Positions 23,078-35,575 of a stretch of DNA of 64,000 nt are shown piece by piece (the stretch's first letter is position 1; each line of letters starts with the position of its first letter). The notes below the pieces were generated by a model, which ran no database searches, had not been told where the DNA came from, and was given only the letters and a program-made list of their open reading frames with translations. Both the position numbers and the translations under genes were made by a program. Origin of the DNA: Chionoecetes opilio (lineage: Eukaryota; Arthropoda; Malacostraca; Decapoda; Majidae); contig JACEEZ010004873.1 in NCBI GenBank assembly GCA_016584305.1, positions 137,501 through 201,500 of the forward strand, read 5' to 3'.

Positions 23078-23551
23078 TGGACGATGACCGCGCGGTCATT
23101 TTCTGAGACACTGACCCGTTTTTCCTTGCCTAAAATGAGTGGGGGTTTTCAGGTGGAGATATTTTTATTTTCCGGAAACCCAATAAAGTTTTTGTTTCTT
23201 ATTTTCATGGCTTATATTTAGAACATGACTGTGTCTGGATCTAAGTATTTTTCACCTTTCTACAGGTCAGAACGAGTGTGAAAGTAACAATGAAAATACC
23301 TCCAAACGGGGAAGTTCTGCTCCCCTCGACCCCCCCGCCGAGATTATTAATCTAACCTCTTAAAGGATGGGGGGTCTCTGGACGGGGAGGATGTGCCTGT
23401 ATGCGATATTAGACAACTGTCATTTCTTCAATATGTATAAAAGTTTTTAAGGTTACGCGGAAGTGGATTAATACTACACATTATACTGAGGAAAAAATTA
23501 TTTAGAAAACTTAAGTGGTAACGGCGGTAGCGACCGCGCAGTTCTCGTCCA
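23078..23551. mobile_element. TIR element V, copy 1 (474 bp)
   Basis: Left TGGACGATGACCGCGCGGTC and right GACCGCGCAGTTCTCGTCCA are imperfect inverted ends. The interior (CTGAGACACTGACC, AAGTGGATTAATACT, GTGGTAACGGCGGTAGC) recurs at 27535-28120. Non-coding, so a MITE. Unit V lies 28 bp before the CCATAG element. Confidence 0.6.
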
Positions 23552-23579
23552 TTATAAGTTATTTTGATTATTGGTAAAT

Positions 23580-24679
<1,100 letters not shown>

Positions 24680-24684
24680 TAAAT

Positions 24685-25132
24685 CTTATAGAACAACGCC
24701 TCAGTAAGATTTACAAGACTAACCAACCAATATCTCCTTAACTAAGCAATGCACTTTTAATCTTACCTTGGAAATGGGTTCAGGACACCTCCAACCCCCT
24801 TGGAAATTACTTAAATTAGTGGTGATATGTATAAGTTTACCATAATAAATTGGAAAAGTTAGGCCAATAATCTGTCATTGATGCCTCCTCCTTCCACCCC
24901 GCACACGCCATCGGAGCTAATTTCTAACTCTATTAATGTAACCTCAAATATATCGTACAATCATGCTTGTGGTGAGGCATGCATTTCTTACTAAAACAAA
25001 CCTAAGCTTAACCTAACCCAACATACTTTGACCCTACAACATAACCCTCCTAAGTTTATGAAAAGATTAACTCACCTTATTGATGTCACTGGTGGCGGCT
25101 ACTGGCGAGGTGAGACGGTGGGAAGGGAAAAG
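24685..25132. other. Unassigned sequence, no gene seen
   Basis: AT-rich with CTTCCACCCCGCACACGCC (24891-24909) and an AACCTAACCC run; no frame of interest. Confidence 0.35.
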
Positions 25133-25376
25133 GGCTTGTACCAAGAGTCATGATGGCGGTCGAGCGAAGAACGACCGACGAAGGGTACCATGAGACGGAT
25201 ATTTTTTGGAACGAAGAGCAGCGACGACGGTCGGCGCGAAGACACGGGAGTACCCGTGTCTTCGACCGTGACCTACGACCGTCGTCGTTGCTCTTCGTTC
25301 CAAAAAATATCCGTCTTATGGTACCCTTCGTCGGTCGTTCCTCGTTCGACCGCCATGATGACTCTTGGTACAAGCC
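25133..25376. repeat. Near-perfect 244-bp palindrome
   Basis: GCTTGTACCAAGAGTCATGA starts the left arm, TCTTGGTACAAGC closes the right; centre at GGGAGTACCC near 25250. Arms differ at only a few positions. GC-rich, containing CGACGACGGTCG and CGAAGGGTACCAT. The arms resemble half-sequences at 51450-51545. Recent or gene-converted foldback. Confidence 0.88.
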
Positions 25377-26372
25377 AAGGCGCCCTCAGTCTTTCTAATC
25401 AGTTATTACTTAATTATTTGAACTAGTAAATGAACACATTTATCTTTTAATAATAAGAATAATACTAAAAAAAATTAAGTCAATTTTATCTTATTACTGA
25501 TAATTATTTTTGTAATATAATTTTATCGTTAATTAAATTTATAGTCTTTCTTTTATGTTTCTTTATAGTTCACACACTTCCTTATAGGGTAATGTAGGGT
25601 TTGCTCATCATGACCTGACCTGACCTGACCCCCCTGAGGACTGTGGACAGGTGAAACAGGTGTGATGCAGTTGATTGGTCGCTTTTATTAGTGAAAATAC
25701 ATATAGGGGAAAATTATGTAGCACGCGACAGCAAGGGATATCTCACGTCACGCGCCTCAGCCAGTGACAAGCGACTACGTGTGAACGCACCTATAGACTT
25801 CAATTGCCTTTGCAGTCACGCTTCTGGAGACGCCCGACTGAACTCGCCTCGTGTGTACAGGGTCTAACTGTCTCGGCCATTCAAACCAACCATGATATAA
25901 AGTTTCTTGCCATCAAAATTGAAAATAGTTTTGAGGTATATTTGGTTCCAAAGACTTAGAAAAAACAATAGATCCTTAAATCAACATAGGGCAGAAACTA
26001 CAGTATTTAATAAATAAATCTTAAATACTTTCTCAAGTATAAGATTCTGAATAAAAATGCATTCTATTAGATAATTTATTAAATTGCTTGAAAAAAAGGG
26101 AATTGCAATTTCATGGAAAATTAATATATAACTTAAATAAACAAGCAGCGATATGAAAGAAATTATGAGAATACCCTTTCTTCAATCAACACTAATAATG
26201 CCTACAGACTGTTGGATCTGAGTTGTTGGATCGAAAATTTGCATTATTTTGCTTTCTTAATACATATACGTTAACTATTTGAATTGGCTGTCGAGAGTTG
26301 CCATTTGTGGGAGAAAAAATCATAGGAGAAGCAAATTTGACCTGTAGTATAGTTTAGTAGGAAGTCATTTAA
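25377..26372. other. AT-rich spacer, nothing recognised
   Basis: Contains a triple TGACC repeat (25611-25630) only. Confidence 0.4.
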
Positions 26373-26478
26373 GGCAATATCCGGTTATCCGGCCGGATAT
26401 TTCGTCTCCTTCGGCCGGATAGATTAGACAGGCCGATAGAACAGGCCGGATAGCAACCTGATATCTGGTACATCCCTA
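26373..26478. mobile_element. hAT-type terminal remnant with CCGGATA repeats
   Basis: Several GGCCGGATA units then GATATCTGGTACATCCCTA; on the minus strand TAGGGATGTACCAGATATC, a common hAT terminus. No partner or TSD found. Confidence 0.5.
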
Positions 26479-27534
26479 CTTCTGAGTTGCAGCACGGTTG
26501 AGCTATGATGTTGGGAAGAGGTGATATTTTTGGACCGCCAGGCGCACCTGTTCGTGAGGGTACAGTTGACCGGGACCTGAGTCTCCATCTCGCCCCGCGC
26601 CACCTGTGGGAGGTGGGGTGAAACGTAATGCAAGGACTGCCGTCAACCACTGGACACAATAATTATTCCACAAAAGTACAAATATTGGCGGGACAGCATA
26701 GGACGGGAATTACCGTCAACCGAGGTTTATGGGTTAATGGCAAAAAGAACACTAAGAAGCACTAAGTAAAAACATACCACTGTACCAAATACAGCACTAA
26801 GTAAAAACACCACAGCACCAAATTCATTACATATTTTATACCTAATTTATAAAACCTTAACATATGACCTGTAGTAACCAGTGGATTAATATGAAAAAAC
26901 CGATTGTGGGAATAATATTACAGTAATATCAATATTAAATGCAACTATATATATTAAATAATTCTAACTGAATAATTTTAAAATAATTTTTAATACTAAC
27001 CAAAACAACTTGGCTCTTCTGGCAGGTAACTTGGTGACCTTGCTCGAGCAGCTGGGCGTCTGCCATGCTAAGATGGGTGGACTAGGGCATCATTGATATC
27101 TTTAAGTTCACAGCAACACAACCTTTAAGTCACTGTCCACATGAGTACCTATAAATAAAACATTCATCTTACCAAACTAACAATTTTGCACTGGTTATGT
27201 AATGGCCATTAGTAACAGCTTTAAGGCATTAGCAGATGGGTCCACGAGTTTTTAGAAAAAAGTGCTCAAATCACAGATAATTTCACTAATGGGCAATGTT
27301 GAGGAACTTGTCCAGAAAGAACAGTTTGTGCAGAGTAGTATAGTTATATTGGTTTTCCTAACATGCAGAAATTCAAGATTTGTTACTTTAACCATACATT
27401 TCACGTATATGTTTAAATTTTCCTACACTGCTTCAAAAGTTAAAATAACAAGAGAAAAAGGAGAACTGTATGGGCGATGAGGTTGCACCGAGATAATGAC
27501 AACAGAACACAGAGAAAACGGCTCGGGGTAAAAT
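26479..27534. other. Spacer without a supportable gene
   Basis: GC-richer 26520-26660, otherwise AT-rich; short direct repeat AGCACTAAGTAAAAACA at 26757-26773 and 26793-26809. Confidence 0.35.
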
Positions 27535-27840
27535 TGGACGAGGAATGCGCGGTCATTTTCTGAGACACTGACTAGTTTTTCCTTGCCTAAAATTAGTGGT
27601 TACGCTTAAGTGGATTAATACTGCGCAGTATACTGAGCAAAAAATTATGGTAAATATCCAGATGAACACCGAACTCGCTTTGGAGGACGAAACCATTTTT
27701 TCTGGTGTGTTTTTATGTGTTTTGAATGAATCTGCTAACCGTTAATGTCGCAATTCTTCTTTTTTTTGGCAAAAATGAGAAGAAAAAAAAATAATTGAAC
27801 CTAAACCTAACCTAACCTATACCTAACCCTAACCTAACTT

Positions 27841-27919
<79 letters not shown>

Positions 27920-27930
27920 CTTTATCTACC

Positions 27931-27963
<33 letters not shown>

Positions 27964-28120
27964 CAGAAACGGTTAGCAGATTTATTCAACACACACAAAA
28001 AACACCAGGAAAAAATTGTTTCGTCCACCAAAGTGAGTTCGGTGTTCATCTGGATAAATACCAAAATGATATACAAAACGTAAGTGGTAACGGCGGTAGC
28101 GACCGCGCAGTTCTCGTCCA
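27535..28120. mobile_element. TIR element V, copy 2, interrupted
   Basis: Left TGGACGAGGAATGCGCGGTC; right GACCGCGCAGTTCTCGTCCA, the latter identical to copy 1. The middle is broken by a foldback at 27649-28062. Confidence 0.6.
27649..28062. mobile_element. Foldback insert in element V copy 2
   Basis: Left TATCCAGATGAACACCGAAC and right GTTCGGTGTTCATCTGGATA are inverted, followed inward by matching CTTTGG...GACGAAACCA / CGTCCACCAAAG and CGGTTAGCAGAT halves. The loop holds CCTAACC-type repeats, (AT)n 27843-27914 and a 27-bp A run (27933-27959). Confidence 0.72.
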
Positions 28121-29110
28121 TTATAACCAGGGTCGGGCTTAAGGGGCATCTCTCCTCCACTTTAAAATTACGTTTTAGAGGTATCTGAAGGAATCTGTGA
28201 AGGTCTGGAGGAAGACCACTAATAAGGGCCTTTCTCTGCAATTTTGGCTCCAACAATATGTGTATAGTGCCAGAATGAACACAATTTTGGAACTTTCGCT
28301 TCGAAGGATACTTGAATCACGAATGGCTGTTACACAGCATTAACGCTCCTAATTGGTCAGTGGAACGCTGCATATCATCGTTTTATACGAGTAGATGTAT
28401 GTACACTTAGTCCCCATGGTTTGCATTGCGTGAGCCAAAAAATCACTTCAATGATTGTTATTTTTGTTTGACAAAGATTGCTGGTTTCACAAAGAAAAAC
28501 AAATAGAAAATCACGTACCCAAACTGCGAATCAGCAATAAAACCAGTACCACATGATGAAACAAATCCACCACCAGTTCCACCATCAACGACAACAGACA
28601 GCAGTTCCTCTGAAGTTTCTGCTAGTGATAGAAACAAGGAAAGATGGTATATATGTTCCACATGCAAATATTTCCCCATATTTGTTAAGTCAAGCGGAGT
28701 TAAATGACCTAGTGCGCGATTTGGAATTACCAAAAGAAAACAGGCAGAGTTGCTTGGTTCCAGACTTCAAGAATGGAATCTTCTCCAGCCAAACCCCAAA
28801 GTTTCCCATTTCCGCTATCGCTCGCCATTTGCAGTTTTCATCATTTTATTTACAGGAGGAAGTTTGTTTCTGCCACGATATCAGTGGCCTGATGGAAAGA
28901 ATTGGCTCTCGCTATGATCCAAAAGAATGGACTGTTCATTGACTCTAGTAAAGGTAGCCTTAAAGCTGTATTACTGCACAACGGCAATGCAAAACCTTCA
29001 ATACCTGTAGCACATTCCACTGGCCTTAATGAGACTTATGAATCAATGGAACTGCTGCTAAGGCTCATCAAATATAAGGACTACACATGGAATATTTGTG
29101 GCGACCTTAA

Positions 29111-29806
29111 AGTAATCGTCTAGACCATTTCATCATTCCTGATTTAATGCAGTAAAAATATAGCCATGATCGAGTATATCAACAATATGTTGTCACTTTT
29201 TGCATCCAGTCACCCGTTTTTAAATGATCCGCATTCAAAATCTGTAAATTCCCCGAGCACTCAAAACAAAACTGACGACAAGCAGACGACGCACCACGGC
29301 TCGGCGACGTCAAGTTCGGTAGCTTCCCAGCCCTGCCTGATACAATCACACAGAGAATCAGAACTAAATATAGTACTTGAAGAATTTTGGGTGTTTCTGA
29401 TATTTTTTTTTTTGCGATATGGCATATACTTGCATCCTTCATGGATACAGCAAGAAAGCTGTGCCTTTACAGAGCGCTTAGCACCCATTTCCGACCTATT
29501 TGACCATAATATGTCTGTGCAGCGCCTGGCAGTGGCGGGTGAGAGGAGCGCGGTGTGAAGCACATTGTCTAGCCGGGCTCCTCTCACCCGCTATTGTATC
29601 TGGCAGGGCTGGGAAGCTACCGAACTTGACGTCACCAGCAAGTTTCGCGCCACGGCTGGAATGAAGCTGTTGTTTTTCCCGCGCTCTTTACACGTCATGT
29701 TTTTAGGGAAATAAGGCTTGGAAATGAATTATTTATTGTGGATTAGGTATTTTAAATGAACATTCAACATAAGTATTCAAAGAAAAAATGGGTCTGGACG
29801 ATTACT
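29111..29806. mobile_element. TTAA element (piggyBac-like, non-autonomous), copy 1
   Basis: Flanked by TTAA (29107-29110 and 29807-29810). Ends AGTAATCGTCTAGACC and GGTCTGGACGATTACT. Excision at TTAA restores CGDLKVV in gene X. Two distinct sides: CATTTCATCATTCCTG on the left, GAATGAACATTCAACATAA on the right. Interior contains TGCGATATGGCATATACTTG and AGCACCCATTTCCGACC, shared with copies 2 and 3. TTAA specificity suggests mobilisation by a piggyBac-type transposase, none of which is in this window. Confidence 0.82.
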
Positions 29807-30021
29807 TTAAAGTTGTATTATTACTTCTTGGGTAACAGTTGGGCTACACCAAGCATGTGTGTTTTTTGTGTCTATGGAACAGCAGAGACGACAAGAACCA
29901 CTACAAAAAACATGATTGGCCATCTGGAACTGAACAGATTGTTGCTAAACACAACGTGAAACGCCCAGCACTTATTGACCCTCGGAAAATACATCTTCCA
30001 CCGCTTCATATTAAATTTGGC

Positions 30022-30855
30022 CCATAGACCACTATATCTCAGGACTGTTCACGCGACAATGTTTTGAAATTGCCAAGCTGCACAGCGGATTGCGGCCCGC
30101 CCAACAAAGATATAGTGGTCTATGGACTATCATATAGACTGGTTTATCAGTATATATGATATAATGTAATCTTCGTAAATATTTGTTCTAAACTATTATC
30201 AAATTAAAAACAGTAAAACACGCTAAAGAAATGCCATTACGAGACTGATTCACTTAAACTCTTCGCCACTTTAAACTTTGCTAGTCAACTTTTATCATGC
30301 AGGGTATCAATAGAAGCGCAATTTTATTAAATTTCCATTGATGTATTTCGTTTTCTGATAAATGAATTAGAACCATGCATACATTATCATTAAATAAATA
30401 AATAAAATCATCAATCTGGTAATTTTCCCGATTGAAGAGGTTATTTATTTAGTTAACGCTAATTCATACATGCTGCTAATTAATTTATCAGAAAAATAAA
30501 TATATAAGTAAATAAATAACATCATCAATCGGGAAAATTACCCGATTGATGATTTTAATTATTTATTTAACGCTAATTTATTCATGGTTCTAGTTAATTT
30601 ATCCGAAAACGAAATATATCAATGGAAAGCTAATAAAATTGCACTTCTATTGATACCCTTCATGATAAAAGTTGACTCGCAAAGTTGTAATTGGGGAAGA
30701 GTTTAAGTGAATATTAAGTTCATGCATATGTCTTCAGTCTCGTAATGGCATTTCCATAGCGTGTTTTACTGTTTTTTATTTGATAATATTATAGAACAAA
30801 CATTTACGAAGATTACAGTACATCATATATACTGATAAACCAGTCTACATGATCC

Positions 30856-30918
<63 letters not shown>

Positions 30919-30992
30919 AGCGGCCCTCCGACTTCAGGCCCTTGTGCGACAGGCCGATATTCCGTGCGCAGTCCAGGTTTACAGTGGTCTAT
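30022..30992. mobile_element. Composite foldback element (CCATAG family), copy 2, inverted
   Basis: Same modules as 23580-24679 in reverse order: 104-bp CCATAGACC...GGTCTATGG module (30022-30125), FB-A palindrome (30130-30850), (TA)n (30857-30914), then CCGAGCGGCCCTCCGACTTC and a decayed end GGTCTAT. It splits gene X between KFG and FMKNF; TTTGGC occurs at both junctions (30016-30021, 30999-31004), so the TSD contains at least these 6 bp. Confidence 0.75.
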
Positions 30993-31536
30993 AATTTCTT
31001 TGGCTTTATGAAAAATTTCGTGAATGGTATGGATCATCAAGGTAGTGGTTTCCAATATTTAAAGAATAAATTCAAAGCAATATTGACAGATGCTAAGCTA
31101 GAAGCTGGAGTTTTCACTGAACCACAGATCCGCAGTGTCATCCACGACTCATCGTTTCCATCTAATTCTAAATGAGAAGGAACTAGGAGCATGGACATCT
31201 TTTGTTGAAGTTCGCAAAAAAAATCTTGGGAACCACAAAGCTGAAAACCACCGTGAACTCGTTGCAAACATGTTTAAATCTTATGAAAAAATGGGATGCA
31301 GAATGTCTTTGAAAATGCATTTTTAACATTCTCATCTTGCCTTGTTCCCGGCCAACCTTGGGGCTGTGAGTGACGAGCCTGGTGCGCGTTTCCACCAACA
31401 GATCTCAGTTATGGAAAGCAGATACCAAGGTCATTTAAACCCAAGTATGATGGGAGATTATTGTTGGTTCCTGCAGAAGGAGAGCTCGTCATCCTACAAG
31501 CGACAAAGGAAGAGGAAACACCAAAGTTTTACTTAA

Positions 31537-32031
31537 GCACAGGGATTCGCATTTCGGTAGTAGAAACAACAAAATAATGACGCGCTTTGGGTGTATGGTT
31601 GGGCGCGCAGGGGTGGTAACTCCGCCAGCGGAATTCTGCTGTCTGTCTTAAGCCAGAATAATGGAGGAAAGACATCCCTAATCACTAATTATTTAAGTAT
31701 GCTTAACATAAAACGTTTCACGGAAAAGTAGCTTAAACGGCTTCCGTAATAGAATCGGGTGAGGAAAAATGAAAAATAGGGTTTTTCGGTTACACAAAAT
31801 CTGGACGTGATAGAGAACTTTAGATAACAGATCTGAAATCAGCATCAGCAAGTTAGTAGGAATCAGTGGTTCACGTCTCTGTAACAAAACAAAAAGTTGA
31901 AATTTGTTGCCTAGTGAATTTTATTTGTGAAAATCATATTTTCATTAATAAATCTATCTTAAACTCAAGAAAAGTCTCTTACCAGAGAGAGGTCGCACAC
32001 GTACGTCTAGTCTCTGACACGGAATCTGAGA
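31537..32031. repeat. Repeat R, left part (inverted-repeat arm)
   Basis: ACACAAAATCTGGACGTGATAG and GAAATCAGCATC at 31793-31850 reappear inverted at 34775-34860 (TATCACGTCTAGATTTTGTG). GTACGTCTAGTCTCTGACACGG near 32000 resembles 49900-49925. Hence a dispersed foldback repeat interrupted by hAT-3. Confidence 0.55.
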
Positions 32032-32766
32032 GACTGAAGCAGGGTTGCCAGACAGCCTGGTCTAAAAATCCCTATATATTCGGGGAAAAATCCCGAGAAA
32101 TCCCCATTTCATATATTTCCATACTTGTTATAAAAATGCTGAAATATATGCTACATAGCTACTCCACATGTAAATTAAAATTGCTATGTTGATTTTGATG
32201 TTGATTTAATGATATTAATTCATACTTTGTTTTACATAATATATTACATTGCACAGGAAGTAGCATAATTCACTTTTTTATTATAATCATCACAAGGACT
32301 GCAAAAACAAAAAAAGGCAGTAATAGGATACAGCCTCATGAGCATTTAATAAAAAATACATTTAATAACATTTTCTACTTAAGGCTGATGGGGATGATAT
32401 ATTTCCTTAAATTGCTTAGAAATATGATACAGAAATAAATGAAAATATTAATGCTCCTAGCCTCTTGGGGAACTTAAATAATCCAACTAATATTCTGGAC
32501 ATACTGTACTACCATAGCCAATGGACCAATCAGTGCTACCAGATCGAGCTGCCAAAATTTCCCTATATTCACCTCAAACATTTCCCTGTTTAGCCCTGTA
32601 TTTCCCTGTCGCCTTTATATCAGTTTTTCCGTCAGAATTGCACAATTTGCAATGGAAATACAGAGGGCCTTTACCCCTTCATATCAGCCAAATAAAAAAT
32701 TTGGGGTCACTTTCCCATTTATCAGTGTATCTTTGAGTGTACGCCTGGCGTTTGCGCTTGTATGGA

Positions 32767-33150
32767 GGCAGTGGCGCAACCAGGGGGCTCTCCGAAATTT
32801 CCTTCCTTGTAAGAAATCAGAATACACTAAGTCAGTTAAAAAAAAGTTATTACAGGTTCTACCTAGCGATATGACCGCGTCACCTGACATACGCGTACAC
32901 CTATACCTTGATTTGGTCGCGCATATGCTTCACGAAATGTCTTGAACAAGCATTTAACAGCACCAAAACTATTGTTTCAGCAGCAGAAATATGAAATCAG
33001 GCCTGAAAAGGCCATCAGCCGATGGCGGAAAAATGTATCATCCAGCGACTAGCGATAAATCTGGCGGATTTACTGTGTAGCTACTGGGTGGCGAATACAA
33101 ATTTCTGCCCCCCCTCACCGAAAAATATTCCTAGGTGCACCTCTGGCTGG
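32767..33150. mobile_element. Possible small hAT-like insert in hAT-4
   Basis: CAGTGGCGCAACCAGGGGG looks like a hAT start; the likely other end is CCTAGGTGCACCTCTGGC. Flanks share only TGGAGG, so the TSD is imperfect. The middle encodes a broken LACHLDLVAHMLHEM-like string not assigned to any family. Confidence 0.35.
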
Positions 33151-33354
33151 AGGAGTAGACATGACTACAGGTCACATCAATAACACAGTAACAGAAATCC
33201 TTCAGAGACTTCCAAACGTCAATCAGTACGGCAGCTTTACCGGGAACTGAGAATGAACTCACGGGAGTCTGAGATAGGACCTCAGAACACGTACTGTACC
33301 GACACTGTGCGAAAACCGGACGAGAACGATACGGCTATTTCGAGACTTCAGCGA

Positions 33355-33381
33355 ATCTCTCTCTCTCTCTCTCTCTCTCTC
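33355..33381. repeat. (CT)n microsatellite
   Basis: TCTCTCT run inside hAT-4. Confidence 0.9.
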
Positions 33382-33782
33382 GTAATTTAGAGATATATAC
33401 ACAAAAAGTTTATATATTCTCCGTATCTTTCGAATTTCCCTATATTTTGGTATATTTTCAATTTTCTTCCCTGTTTCCCTGTAGTGACCTGAATTTCCCT
33501 TAAACAGGGAAATTTCCCTGCATCTGGCAGCACTGGGACCAATGGAGACCACATTTCTTGACTTACTTCTTTGGGATCAATGAAGCTCAAATTACTTCTT
33601 CCTTGCCGTCGGTTTAACCTCATGTTTTCTTTTAACCTTCATATTAATAATATTATTTTAAGTGATAAAATACATTTTTTCTTCAGAAACCTCAAAAGTC
33701 CCCAAATCGAGAGTGAATGTCCCCATGTCAGTGCCCCGAAATCCCCAAATATAGGGACAAATCCCCAAATTTGGCAACTCTG

Positions 33783-34870
33783 GACTGAAGCGCCTTTGTT
33801 CCCTAAAAAAAACTTAAGCCGTGGAATGTATCAGTACGAGGCTGCGGAAAATGGGAAAAAACAATGTTTCCCTATTATCTCAGGAACCGGATTTTTTTTT
33901 TATAAAACGTTATAGATTAAACAAATCACGATTTCAACAGGCTTCCCTGTGGTTTAAGCAGATTAAAATTCCATTGAGAAATGAGCGCAATAAGTGTGCT
34001 TTTAGGGCACATTTCCGAAAAAAAATTATTCCAGAAATCCAGGGGACGTAGTCATACATGCGTCAAACTCTTGCTGATAATAAATTTGCATTTTTAATAT
34101 TAGCATACGATTCCTGCATAGATGCTCTCCATCAAGACATAAAATAAATGTTTGCCGGATAAAAGATAAATGTATGGTGCGTCAATAAGCTGCTGGAAAG
34201 TGAACATCACAAAGTTGCGCAAAATATAAAAAAACTGTTATATCTCAAAATCAGTATAAGCAAAAAAGGAACGGATAGTTGCTTAGGGTCTATCTCGTTG
34301 AGCTTAACAAGAAGTATTCAAGGCTTATTTGGTCTAGGGTTAATAGTTACATAGTAAAAAATAGGGAAACGCAATAAAGGTAGTATTTGACCATTACGTA
34401 TAAACAGCCTAAAAATTGGTCGAGTTGTATTATCATACAGACGTATAAATTATCTCAACAACAATTGTACATTTTCCGAAGAACAATAATACATGTTCTA
34501 TATAATTTTCTCACAGATGCATAGTTTGGTTTTAAAAGGGCGTACAATATATATTTACGGGGATAAATAAGCTTACAAAGGCTCAACAATTGCTTTTGGT
34601 ACCTAATATAGGAAAACGAAGACCTGATTCGTGATCACCATCAGAAAAAGCCACGATGAACAATTCCAATTCACCGGATTTTCATGCAAATCCGGTGAAC
34701 ACAAAATTGGTGAAATTCTGAAGGCTATGGCCCAGGCATTATATTAGGCAACAAAGATTTTGTTACAGAAGACCAATTAGGTGTTCCTAGCTAACTTTGA
34801 TATGCTGATTTCAAATCTATAATTATATTTTTTCTATCACGTCTAGATTTTGTGTAAAATGCAAATCACT
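33783..34870. repeat. Repeat R, right part
   Basis: GCCGTGGAATGTATCAGTAC, GAGGCTGCGGAAAATG and ATGGTGCATCAATAAGCTGCTGG-type sequence (read in parts) match 51566-52200. The last 100 bp pair with 31790-31890. Non-coding. Confidence 0.65.
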
Positions 34871-35284
34871 TCGCAAAATGTCCTACCACGTCCAGATTTT
34901 GGTTTTAATCATCTTAATGCCAGTAATAAGTAACTTGCTTTTCAAGGTTGAGGCAATTGTTGGCCAACTATATACAAATTCTAACGATTTTGATCAATAA
35001 ACTTTATCCCGAGTTAGCAACACTGGTTCAAGAGCATAAAACGCGTTTTCGCGACGTTCACCACCCTGGTCCAGTCTAGTCTATACCGTTCCACGGTTCC
35101 AGGCTGGACTGATGCTCGCGAAAATACATCGAGACTGGCCCCGTCCCATTCGTCGTTCCTATTGGCTGGGGGATCGAGTGGGCGGTCCTCCGGGCAGAAA
35201 TGCACACATTTTTAAAAAGCGCGCGTTTTATTTACTTAACTTCTCAAGAAGTCAAGTTGCAGGGATGACTATGAAAAAATGAAT
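34871..35284. other. Unassigned spacer
   Basis: Includes GC-richer 35050-35200 with GTCCAGTCTAGTC; no gene. Confidence 0.35.
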
Positions 35285-35575
35285 GATGAAATTTTATTTC
35301 ATTTACCGTTAATAACACTATCTATAGTCGCCACTGCACTAATGTCGCAGGGGGGCATATATTACGAGTTTTAGCATCCCTACAGATCACATCACGTGCA
35401 CAGTACGTAGTTTATATTATCTATATAACACTATAGCTACGGTACATGTCTTCAGTGACACATACAAGTCTGTAGTGATGCTAAAATTCGTAATATATGG
35501 CGCCTGGTGACATTAGTGCAGTGGCCACTATAGTGTTGTTGACGGTACATTCATTTACCAAGATGTTGTTTTAGC
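35285..35575. repeat. FB-D foldback, complete copy
   Basis: Left TAGTCGCCACTGCACTAATG and right CATTAGTGCAGTGGCCACTA; inner arms TTTTAGCATCCCTACAGA and CTGTAGTGATGCTAAAA. Related partial copies at 1100-1310 and 9185-9425. Confidence 0.75.

Larger units (their letters stand above)
28404..31536 (+). pseudogene. Gene X: broken multicopy arthropod gene, interrupted twice
   Basis: Pieces in order: PHGLHCVS.. (28411-28590; cysteine-rich part absent here), KQAELLGSRLQEWNLLQPNP (28738-28800), FIDSSKGSLKAVLLHNGN (28930-28985), ETYESMELLL then YTWNICGDLK (29025-29107), GYTKHVCFLCLWNSRDD (29840-29890), KIHLPPLHIKFG (29988-30021), FMKNFVNGMDHQGSGFQYL (31005-31061), FTEPQIRSVIHDSSFPS (31112-31160), NEKELGAWTSFVEVRKKNLG, RMSLKMHF, GARFHQQISVMESRYQGH and MMGDYCWFLQKESSS (to 31536). 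I recall a widely repeated arthropod protein family with this pattern but no established function; I do not name it. Stops, frameshifts and two insertions (29111-29806; 30022-30992) show it is dead. Removing each insert rejoins the reading. A second 5' fragment is at 45409-45817. Confidence 0.75.
32531..33535. mobile_element. hAT-4: non-autonomous hAT nested in hAT-3, 1005 bp
   Basis: Left CAGTGCTACCAGATCGAG; right on the minus strand CAGTGCTGCCAGATGCAGGG. TSD GGACCAAT at 32523-32530 and 33536-33543. Subterminal TTTCCCTGT/ACAGGGAAA motifs at both ends. Non-coding except for a possible third hAT-like insert at 32767. Confidence 0.9.
32040..33782. mobile_element. hAT-3: non-autonomous hAT element, 1743 bp
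   Basis: Left CAGGGTTGCCAGACAG; right, read on the minus strand, CAGAGTTGCCAAATTTGG. TSD GACTGAAG on both sides (32032-32039 and 33783-33790). Subterminal CCCCAAAT/ATCCCGAG motifs. A paralogous uninterrupted site (CTGAGAGACTGAAGCGCG) occurs at 51564-51580. No transposase; hAT-4 is nested inside. Confidence 0.9.
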
